A DNA stretch of 11,470 bases from NCBI GenBank assembly GCA_029287335.1, contig JARFRI010000338.1, forward strand, positions 1-11,470. Direction: 5' to 3'. Below are positions 5,698-11,470 of the stretch, one piece after another (position 1 is the stretch's first letter; each line of letters opens with the position of its first letter). Below the pieces are notes generated by a model. That model searched no databases. It was not told the DNA's origin and was given only the letters and a program-made list of their open reading frames with translations. The DNA is from Phycisphaera sp. Its GTDB lineage: Bacteria; Planctomycetota; Phycisphaerae; Phycisphaerales; Phycisphaeraceae. The translations under genes and the position numbers were made by a program.

Positions 5698-7725
5698 ATG
5701 AGTGACTTTAACGTCAGTTCCGAAGGAGCCACCGCTGGCCTGGCTTCGGTCCTCGCGGGCCTGACCCGCCTGCTCAGCAATGACGACCGCAAGCTCGACG
5801 AAACGTTCCAAGCCTTCCTCCGGCTCGGCTGCCAACGCCTGAGCCTGGATTTCGGCGTCCTTGCTCATGTCCAAGACCAGTCCTACGAAGTGCGATCGCT
5901 TTATGCGATGTCCAGCACCACGCTGCGCCACGGCCAAGTCCTCGCAACAGAACAGACCTACTGTGAAAAGACACTCGAACAAGACAAGACCTTCTCGGTC
6001 AGCCACGCGGCCCACACGCCCTTGGCGACGCACCCGGGCTACCACGCCTTTGGCTACGAGTCGTACATCGGCACGCCGATCCGCCTGCACGGCAAGGTCT
6101 GGGGCACGCTCAGCTTCGCCAGCCAGGACACCCTTGGCCGAGGCTTTGACCCGCAGGACCGCGACATCGTCGAGCTGCTCGCGACGCTCATTGCCGGGGA
6201 GTTGGAACGGTACGAATTAGCCAAGCAGGCTGGCCAATCCACTGAAGAAGCTCGGCACGCCCGACGCGAGACACAGGCCGTGCTCGACCGCCTGCCCGCT
6301 TTTGTTTGGCGCAAAGACCTGGACGGCAACATCCTTCAGGCCAACGCCGCCGCCGCCAAACTCGCCAAGCTCAGCCCCGACGACATGGTCGGCAAGCAAC
6401 TGACTGACCTGTACCCCAAAGACCTCGTCCAACTCATCGAGCGCAACGACCAGGACCTCATCGAATCGGGCAAGCCCAGGCTCGGCGTTGTTGAATCCTT
6501 CTTTGGTAAGCACGACAAGCCGCACTACGTCCAGACCGACAAGATGCCGACGACCAACCTCGACGGAGAGGTCGATGGCATTGTCGTGGTGTCGACGGAT
6601 ATCACCCACCTCAAGCGAGCGGAGTGGGAACTGCGATCGATGAACGTGCGGTTCAGCGCGTTCATGCGTAACTCGCCAGCGATCCAGTGGGCGGTGGATA
6701 GTGATGGTTGTTACGTGTTTATCAACCCGGCGTTTGAGGAGATGATGGGCGTCAAGGCCGAGCACTGCGTTGGGCGAAAGCCTGTTGATGTGCTGCCTTT
6801 TCAGGCCGGCCATATTCTGGAATCGATTTCACAGCAGTTGGATGAATCGGGCGAGCAGAGTGCCGAAGCGAAGACGGTGCATGTGGAACTGCCGATCATG
6901 GGCTCGGTGATCCCGCTGATGGTGACGCGCTTTGTGTACACCGACATGAAGGGCGAGACGTACGTCGGCGGCTCGGCGATCGACCTGAGCGCGGTCGCGA
7001 TGGTGCAGCGTGAATTGGCACAGCGCAACAAGGACCTCAAGTCGCTGTTGTATGTGATCTCGCACGACCTTCGTGAGCCGTTGCGTGCGATCCGGAACTT
7101 CTCGAGTTTGGTCGTCGAGCGCGAGATGGAGGGCCTGCAGGATTCGAGCAAGGACATGCTGGGCCGAGTGGTGCGCGGTGCCGAGCGGCTGGATCAGTTG
7201 CTGGCGGATGTGTTGACGTTGTCGCGTGCCCAGCGTGCCGAGCCCGCGACGGGCAGCGTGTCCAGCAGCAGGATCGTGAAGGAAGTGCTCAGCGATCTGC
7301 AAGCAACGATCGATCAGACTTCGGCGAAGATCGACGTCGAAGGCGACCTGCCGGATTTGAAAGTCGATGTGTTCTGGCTTCGGCAAGCGGTCCACAACCT
7401 GGTGTCCAACGCGCTGAAATTCACCCAGCCTGGTGAGGCGCCTCAGATTGCGATCCGGCCTTACGAGACCGGGTCTACTGAGGATGATGGCCTGGGTGAG
7501 TCCGGTAATCCTTTGTCGGGTCTGATGGTTGAAGACCGCGGGCCGGGCGTTGAGGACCATCAGCGAGAAAGAATTTTCGGTCTTTTTCAGCGGGGGGTCA
7601 GCCGGGACGTTCCGGGCACTGGCGCGGGTCTGGCGATCGTGGCGCAGGTTGCTGAGCGATACGACGGCCGGATCTGGGTTGAAAACCGCGAAGACGGCGG
7701 GGCTCGTTTTATCCTCGCTTTCTAA
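5698..7725 (+). CDS. Soluble sensor histidine kinase, GAF-PAS-PAS-HisKA-HATPase
   Basis: From ATG 5698 the protein has 675 residues and no membrane segment, so it senses a cytoplasmic signal. Order: GAF domain at about 20-180 (TYCEKTL, ESYIGTPIRLHGKVWGTLSF), PAS 1 at about 195-310 ending in STDITHLKRAE, PAS 2 at about 315-435, HisKA with the phospho-acceptor in VISHDLREPLRAI (H456), then the ATPase with N-box NLVSNALKFT (N571), G1 EDRGPGV (D613) and G2 GTGAGLAIV (from G640). All catalytic motifs are intact. The HisKA type SHDLREPLR is the one found in cyanobacterial phytochrome-like kinases, which pair with Rcp1-type regulators. The GAF shows no clear bilin-binding Cys motif, so light sensing is not supported. 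A TTG at 5608 with AAGGT upstream would add 30 residues of low-complexity Pro-rich sequence; I prefer 5698 although its ribosome site is weak. The two response regulator genes downstream are the likely partners. Confidence 0.9.
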   Translation: MSDFNVSSEGATAGLASVLAGLTRLLSNDDRKLDETFQAFLRLGCQRLSLDFGVLAHVQDQSYEVRSLYAMSSTTLRHGQVLATEQTYCEKTLEQDKTFSVSHAAHTPLATHPGYHAFGYESYIGTPIRLHGKVWGTLSFASQDTLGRGFDPQDRDIVELLATLIAGELERYELAKQAGQSTEEARHARRETQAVLDRLPAFVWRKDLDGNILQANAAAAKLAKLSPDDMVGKQLTDLYPKDLVQLIERNDQDLIESGKPRLGVVESFFGKHDKPHYVQTDKMPTTNLDGEVDGIVVVSTDITHLKRAEWELRSMNVRFSAFMRNSPAIQWAVDSDGCYVFINPAFEEMMGVKAEHCVGRKPVDVLPFQAGHILESISQQLDESGEQSAEAKTVHVELPIMGSVIPLMVTRFVYTDMKGETYVGGSAIDLSAVAMVQRELAQRNKDLKSLLYVISHDLREPLRAIRNFSSLVVEREMEGLQDSSKDMLGRVVRGAERLDQLLADVLTLSRAQRAEPATGSVSSSRIVKEVLSDLQATIDQTSAKIDVEGDLPDLKVDVFWLRQAVHNLVSNALKFTQPGEAPQIAIRPYETGSTEDDGLGESGNPLSGLMVEDRGPGVEDHQRERIFGLFQRGVSRDVPGTGAGLAIVAQVAERYDGRIWVENREDGGARFILAF

Positions 7726-7990
7726 GCGATAGGCTGGTTTTTGCTTTCTCTCCTCGTGCCGATGATACGTTTGCACGGCTAAGTTTTTAGAAGTTGATGC
7801 CGATGACTCGATAGAGTTAATGGTTCGTTATTGCTGCGATATGCCCTTTCTTATTATTGATTCATTACTAACTTATTGGACCTAATGATTCTGTTTAAAT
7901 CTAACTCACTTAGCTACTGACAGTGCGGTATTTCGTTGAAAAAGTTGGTTTTTAGCACCTATTCGCTATGGCGAAGTGTCTTTCATAGGT

Positions 7991-7996
7991 CATAAT
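7991..7996 (+). promoter_or_regulatory. Possible -10 box for the receiver gene
   Basis: CATAAT matches the -10 consensus at five of six bases and lies in the AT-rich gap, 46 bases before the ATG at 8043. A -35 is not clear. If real, it overlaps the ATG at 7995 and so excludes that upstream start. Confidence 0.28.
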
Positions 7997-8026
7997 GATC
8001 TGTAATCAAAGCCGCACGTTGTGGCA

Positions 8027-8033
8027 AGGGAGG
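8027..8033 (+). promoter_or_regulatory. Strong ribosome binding site fixing receiver start
   Basis: AGGGAGG ends nine bases before the ATG at 8043. It chooses that ATG over the in-frame ATG at 7995, whose extra 16 residues do not resemble a receiver N-terminus. Confidence 0.75.
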
Positions 8034-8042
8034 CCCAGCAGT

Positions 8043-8504
8043 ATGCCAAACTCCGAAACTAGAATCTTACTTGTAGACGACAGCGACGACGACATTTTCC
8101 TTGTGCGCGAAGCATTTAAGGAATCGGGCGTTGCCCACCGTCTCGATGCAATCTCCGATGGGGAGGCCGCATTAAGCTTCCTCCGCGAAGATGGCAATCG
8201 GCCTGACGTGGTGTTGCTCGACATCAACATGCCACGCTTCAGCGGCTTCGATGTCCTCGAGTGGGTTCAGTCTGATCCTTCTTTGCGGGATATCCCGATC
8301 GTGATGCTCACGACCAGTGAGCAGCCCGAAGACGTCCGCCGGGCAACCGAAGGCGGGGCTCGGGACTACTTCCGCAAGCCGGTCGAGTTCAGCGGGCTGC
8401 GTGAGTTGGCGTGCAGTGTCCTGGATCGCTGGGGGCAGGACCGAAGTGCTGGCCGTGAGATCACCGACGACGCTGGCACGTCTGACGGCGACACATCCGC
8501 CTAG
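8043..8504 (+). CDS. Single-domain response regulator, Rcp1/CheY-like
   Basis: The 153-residue protein is a lone receiver domain with no output domain. The acidic pocket is in LLVDDSDDD, the phospho-acceptor is D60 (LLDINMP), the conserved Thr is in MLTTSEQPEDV and the conserved Lys is K112 (YFRKPVEF). The doubled acidic cluster, the FLVREAF helix and the R/K-P-V-x-F end resemble Rcp1-type regulators that pair with phytochrome-like kinases carrying SHDLREPLR, as the upstream kinase does. About 20 residues after the receiver are hydrophilic and probably disordered. It may act as a phosphate shuttle or sink between the kinase and the LuxR-type regulator 174 bases downstream, or bind another target; this is inference. 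A long AT-rich gap and its own ribosome site suggest expression separate from the kinase. Confidence 0.9.
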   Translation: MPNSETRILLVDDSDDDIFLVREAFKESGVAHRLDAISDGEAALSFLREDGNRPDVVLLDINMPRFSGFDVLEWVQSDPSLRDIPIVMLTTSEQPEDVRRATEGGARDYFRKPVEFSGLRELACSVLDRWGQDRSAGREITDDAGTSDGDTSA

Positions 8505-8634
8505 ACCGACTGACACGATCACCCTGTCTCATCTGCCACGGTCGCGGGCACGAGCCGTTGTTTTTTCGTAGCTGCAGGATCGACGCAGATGAAATTCTGG
8601 CCTATTCTGTAGTTGCTAAATGATCGCGTTTCAG

Positions 8635-8654
8635 CGTATCATCACTCCGATACG
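8635..8654 (+). promoter_or_regulatory. Inverted repeat before the LuxR-type regulator gene
   Basis: CGTATC (8635-8640) and GATACG (8649-8654) are a perfect 6-base inverted repeat with an 8-base spacer, 24 bases upstream of the ATG at 8679. It could be an operator, perhaps for autoregulation by the encoded regulator, or a leader hairpin. A single short repeat may also be chance. Confidence 0.3.
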
Positions 8655-8678
8655 AATCCTTGAATAACGACGAGTGCC

Positions 8679-9305
8679 ATGCCCAACACTATCCCTGTCT
8701 TGATGATTGACGACAACGAGGACGATATCGTTCTTCTTCGCGAACGCTTGGCGGAGTTGCCCGATGGGCCTTACGAGCTCAGCTCCGAAGTCGACGCGGA
8801 CAATGCGATCGCTCGCGTGAAACAGACCAACCCCGCGGTGATCTTTCTGGACTACCGGCTGAGCACCACAACGGGTCTTGAAGTCATCCGCGAGATGCGT
8901 AAGCTCGGCCTGCTCCAGCCCGTCATCGTGCTCACCGGTCAGGGAGACGAGTACCTCGCCGCAGAGATCACCCGTGCCGGTGCCAATGCATACCTTGTTA
9001 AAGACGACATCGCGACGCCGCGCCTGCCCGAAACCATCGAGTACGTGCTCGAAGAAGCCCGCCGAAGCGCGCCCGACCGTGCCGAGCGCTCCGAGACGCT
9101 TGCCCGTCTGGACAATCTCACGCCGCGTGAGAACGAAGTGCTCGACGAGATCGTCAACGGCCTGACCAACAAACAGATCGCCGCCAACATGCACCGCTCC
9201 ATCGAGACCATCAAGGTCCACCGGGCGCACATCATGTCCAAGCTCATGGCCGAGTCCACCGCCGACCTCGTCCGCCGCGTGACCAACGCCCGCGTCGGCA
9301 AGTAA
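8679..9305 (+). CDS. NarL/LuxR-family response regulator
   Basis: The 208-residue protein has an N-terminal receiver (residues 1-125) and a C-terminal LuxR/GerE helix-turn-helix (about 143-205). Receiver residues seen are the acidic pair in MIDDNEDD, phospho-acceptor D58 (IFLDYRLS), the Thr in VLTGQGDE and K108 (YLVKDD). The output domain shows LTPRENEVLDEIVNGLTNKQIA and SIETIKVHRAHIMSK, the standard LuxR DNA-recognition pattern. It is a likely DNA-binding transcription factor activated by the upstream GAF-PAS kinase. The ribosome site before ATG 8679 is weak. Targets are unknown; the cytochrome-type gene that starts 222 bases downstream is one candidate, and the inverted repeat at 8635-8654 in its own leader another. 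The receiver is rather diverged from the single-domain regulator, so the two do not look like a recent duplication. Confidence 0.93.
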   Translation: MPNTIPVLMIDDNEDDIVLLRERLAELPDGPYELSSEVDADNAIARVKQTNPAVIFLDYRLSTTTGLEVIREMRKLGLLQPVIVLTGQGDEYLAAEITRAGANAYLVKDDIATPRLPETIEYVLEEARRSAPDRAERSETLARLDNLTPRENEVLDEIVNGLTNKQIAANMHRSIETIKVHRAHIMSKLMAESTADLVRRVTNARVGK

Positions 9306-9327
9306 GAGCCTGCCCATTCAAGTTAGG

Positions 9328-9348
9328 AAACAGGTATTGCCGGTTTTT
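9328..9348 (+). terminator. Weak terminator after the LuxR-type regulator gene
   Basis: AAAC-A-GG pairs with CC-G-GTTT around TATTG with one mismatch, followed directly by T residues (run of five Ts at 9344-9348). The stem is short, so read-through is possible. Confidence 0.3.
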
Positions 9349-9466
9349 GTCTGATGCGCGTCACATTCCGGGGCCTAAGATGCCTGACGTAATGCACGGG
9401 CCTGGTATGGCGTCGCGCCGTTGTACTGCACCGCACAGAAAATAGCTTTTTTGTGTGCTAAGCTTT

Positions 9467-9472
9467 TATGAT
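9467..9472 (+). promoter_or_regulatory. Possible -10 box for cytochrome-type gene
   Basis: TATGAT has five of six matches to the -10 consensus. No good -35 is visible at 16-18 bases. The heptamer AGCTTTT occurs twice just upstream (9444-9450 and 9461-9467, 17 bases apart), a spacing that could suit a regulator binding site. The leader would be about 50 bases. Confidence 0.28.
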
Positions 9473-9527
9473 CTCGCGTGTTGCAGCGGATTGATTTGCA
9501 TCGCTTCCTATGGAGTTTGACCTCAAG

Positions 9528-11470
9528 ATGTACAAACGACTTCGAACGCTTTGCTGCATGGTGGGTGCCTTCTGTCTGGGCGGTGCGCTGCTGCTTTGGG
9601 CGATGGTTGGCTCCGGCGATGACCCGTCCAATGAGGCCAGGTCTTCCGCGGCAGATGCTCGCGTCCTGGCGGTCGCTGCGGAAGCCAATGCGCCGACTGA
9701 GGACAAGATCGACTTTGCCCGCCAGGTGCTGCCGATCCTGTCTAACCACTGCTTTCTCTGTCATGGCCCGGACCAAGACTCCAAAGAAGCGAAGGCCGCG
9801 GGCTTCCGACTGGACCTGCGTGAGGAAGCGGTCGACTTCGAGATGATCATCCCCGGCGACCCGGACGCGAGCCCGGTCATCGATGTACTGACCACCAGCA
9901 AGGCGTCACGCCGTATGCCGCCGCTGGACTCGGTTAAGAAGCAACTCAAGCCTGAGCAGGTCGAGATACTTCGCAAGTGGATCGAACAGGGTGCCGAGTA
10001 CACCGACCACTGGGCGTTTGTGAAGCCGGTGAAGCCGGCAGTGCCTGCGCTGCCCACGGGTGTGGATTCGAGTTGGGCGAGCAACGATATCGATCGCTTC
10101 ATTCTCGCGGACTTATACAAGAACGGCTTGAAGCCAAACGACCCGGCCGACCGCCACCGCTTAATCCGTCGTGTTTATCTGGATGTGATTGGTCTTCCGC
10201 CGACGCCCGAGCAGGCCCAGGCGTTTGTGAGTGACCCGTCGCCCGAGGCGTACGAGCGCATCGTCGATGAACTGCTCGCCTCGCCACACTTCGGCGAGCA
10301 CTGGGCCCGGCAGTGGCTCGACAAGGCACGCTACGCCGACACCAAAGGCTTCGCTGAGGACCGCTACCGCAGCATCTGGCGCTTCCGCGATTACGTGATC
10401 GATGCCTACAACCGCGACCTGCCGTTCGATCAGTTCACCATCGAGCAGATCGCTGGCGACCTGCTGCCCGACCCGACCATCGACCAACTCATCGCGACGG
10501 GTTTCCACCGCAACACACTGACTAATGATGAGGGCGGCACGGACAACGAAGAGTGGCGGGCCGCAGCGGTGATCGACCGCGTCAACACGACTGGTGAGGT
10601 CTGGCTTGGCCTGACGGTGGCCTGCGCCCAGTGCCATACCCACAAGTACGACCCGATTTTCCACGACGAGTACTTCGCGTTCTATTCGTTCTTCAATCAG
10701 ACCGAAGACAGCGACCGTGGTAACGACGCGCCGTTCATCAAGGCACCGAGTCCGGAGCAGCACGCACAACTCAACACGCTTCAGCAGCAAGCCGACGCGG
10801 CCCGCAAAGCACTGGCCGACGCGGGGCAGAAGCCCTTCGTCGCGCCCAAGGACCCCAAGGCGGAGGACGCACCCAAGCCGACGCCCGAGCAGGCGAAGCT
10901 GATCGAAGCCGAGAAGCGGTACGCCAGCGACAACAACCGCATCCCGACCACGCTGGTGATGAAGGACCTGCCTGCCGACCAGCAGCGCGAGACGTACCTG
11001 TTTAAGGGCGGCAGCTTCCTCGCGCCGGATAAGGAACTTGGCATCATCGAGCCGGGCGTCCCCGCGGCGCTCAACCCGATGCCTGCCGATGCGCCGAAGA
11101 ACCGCTTGGGCCTGGCGCAGTGGCTGATCCATGAAGACAACCCGCTGACCGCACGCGTCCAAGTCAACCGCATCTGGGAACAGCTCTGGGGCATCGGCCT
11201 GGTCGAGACCACCGAAGACTTCGGCTTCCAAGGCAGCTACCCCAGCAACAAAGCATTGCTCGACTACCTCGCGGTGACCTATCAGCAAGACCTTAAGTGG
11301 TCGAGCAAGTCGCTGATCAAGATGCTCGTCATGTCGTCCGCATATCGCCAAAGCGCGTTGCACACCGCCGAGAAAAGTGAGATCGATCCGTTCAACCGTT
11401 TGATGGCTCGCGGCCCTCGCCTGCGATTGTCTGCCGAGCAGATCCGCGACCAGGCACTCGCCATCGCGGG
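9528..11470 (+). CDS. PSCyt1-PSCyt2-PSD1 planctomycete cytochrome-type protein, 3' truncated by window
   Basis: The frame is open from 9528 to the right edge (647 codons seen, no stop). Residues 9-28 are a hydrophobic segment after MYKRLRTL, a signal peptide or membrane anchor. PSCyt1 (about 60-160) has the haem-type motif CFLCH (C75, C78, H79) and M130 in RRMPP as a possible axial ligand. PSCyt2 (about 185-395) contains IDRFI, RRVYLDVIGLPPTPEQ and a second CxxCH in CAQCHTHKYDP (C366-H370). A Gln/Ala/Lys-rich linker (about 405-450) leads to PSD1, recognised by NPLTARVQVNRIWEQLWG and SYPSNKALLDYL. Such proteins are exported and abundant in planctomycetes; electron transfer linked to polysaccharide breakdown has been suggested, but the role is not established. 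A DUF1501 gene often follows in the same operon. An in-frame ATG at 9510 would add six residues; GGAG at 9512-9515 favours 9528 with a long spacing, so the start is uncertain. Confidence 0.9.
   Translation, partial: MYKRLRTLCCMVGAFCLGGALLLWAMVGSGDDPSNEARSSAADARVLAVAAEANAPTEDKIDFARQVLPILSNHCFLCHGPDQDSKEAKAAGFRLDLREEAVDFEMIIPGDPDASPVIDVLTTSKASRRMPPLDSVKKQLKPEQVEILRKWIEQGAEYTDHWAFVKPVKPAVPALPTGVDSSWASNDIDRFILADLYKNGLKPNDPADRHRLIRRVYLDVIGLPPTPEQAQAFVSDPSPEAYERIVDELLASPHFGEHWARQWLDKARYADTKGFAEDRYRSIWRFRDYVIDAYNRDLPFDQFTIEQIAGDLLPDPTIDQLIATGFHRNTLTNDEGGTDNEEWRAAAVIDRVNTTGEVWLGLTVACAQCHTHKYDPIFHDEYFAFYSFFNQTEDSDRGNDAPFIKAPSPEQHAQLNTLQQQADAARKALADAGQKPFVAPKDPKAEDAPKPTPEQAKLIEAEKRYASDNNRIPTTLVMKDLPADQQRETYLFKGGSFLAPDKELGIIEPGVPAALNPMPADAPKNRLGLAQWLIHEDNPLTARVQVNRIWEQLWGIGLVETTEDFGFQGSYPSNKALLDYLAVTYQQDLKWSSKSLIKMLVMSSAYRQSALHTAEKSEIDPFNRLMARGPRLRLSAEQIRDQALAIA

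Larger units (their letters stand above)
7726..8042. other. AT-rich intergenic region, 317 bases
   Basis: No gene is supported here. The stretch is markedly AT-rich compared with its neighbours: a hand count of 7861-7920 gives 18 G or C of 60. CGTGC (7755-7759) and GCACG (7773-7777) can pair around a 13-base loop, followed after a few bases by a T-run, which could be a weak terminator for the kinase. TTCGC (7962-7966) and GCGAA (7971-7975) form a 5-bp hairpin around TATG, extended by CAC/GTG across a 3-base bulge. These may be leader or operator elements of the next gene. Confidence 0.5.

Noticed and set aside
5750..6240. Phytochrome-type light sensor in the kinase GAF domain
   Set aside because: The kinase type resembles phytochrome-linked kinases, but the GAF lacks a convincing chromophore-binding motif and no PHY domain follows.
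9468..9494. Eight-codon ORF in the leader of the cytochrome-type gene
   Set aside because: It has no ribosome site and overlaps the proposed -10 box, so it is unlikely to be translated.
10161..11363. Minus-strand open frame of 400 codons
   Set aside because: It is antisense to the PSCyt2/PSD1 coding region, which shows strong family motifs. No domain is seen in the minus frame.
1..11470. CRISPR array, tRNA, rRNA, transposase or phage genes
   Set aside because: I saw no regularly spaced repeats, no tRNA-like cloverleaf sequences and no coding region with transposase, integrase or phage motifs.

Overview
The window looks like a piece of a GC-rich planctomycete chromosome, most likely from the Phycisphaerae side of Planctomycetota. 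The evidence is the PSCyt1/PSCyt2/PSD1 cytochrome-type protein at the right end, a family largely confined to Planctomycetota and relatives. It is supported by a cluster of Tat-exported Gfo/Idh/MocA and TIM-barrel sugar enzymes and by high-GC codon use. No phylogenetic marker is present, so the class is an inference.

Left part (1-2829, + strand): the 3' end of a dihydrolipoamide dehydrogenase gene, then a Tat-exported sugar isomerase/epimerase-like TIM barrel and a Tat-exported Gfo/Idh/MocA oxidoreductase. The last two are probably co-transcribed. A strong bidirectional terminator (2859-2885) separates them from a minus-strand pair: a 12-TM nucleoside:H+ symporter-like MFS transporter (5425 to 3983) and a Tat-exported hydroxypyruvate-isomerase-like TIM barrel (3833 to 2913). 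Together the four genes suggest a periplasmic oxidation/isomerisation module for a sugar or cyclitol, with import of the product. The substrate cannot be read from the sequence.

Between the two minus-strand genes lies an inverted pair of REP-like elements (3877-3955). Each unit is a GTAG tetranucleotide followed by a bulged hairpin, the architecture of RAYT-associated REP/BIME repeats. This is the most unexpected structure in the window.

Right-centre (5698-9305, + strand): a soluble hybrid sensor kinase (GAF-PAS-PAS-HisKA-HATPase), then a single-domain Rcp1/CheY-like receiver and a NarL/LuxR-type response regulator. They form a phosphotransfer locus with one kinase and two regulators. An AT-rich gap of 317 bases precedes the first regulator, and 174 bases separate the two regulators, so each probably has its own promoter. 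Base composition changes visibly inside the kinase gene.

Right end (9528-11470, + strand, cut by the window edge): a large membrane-anchored protein with PSCyt1 (CxxCH), PSCyt2 and the start of PSD1. A DUF1501 gene often follows such genes in planctomycetes and would be expected beyond the edge. I found no tRNA, rRNA, CRISPR array, transposase gene or phage gene.
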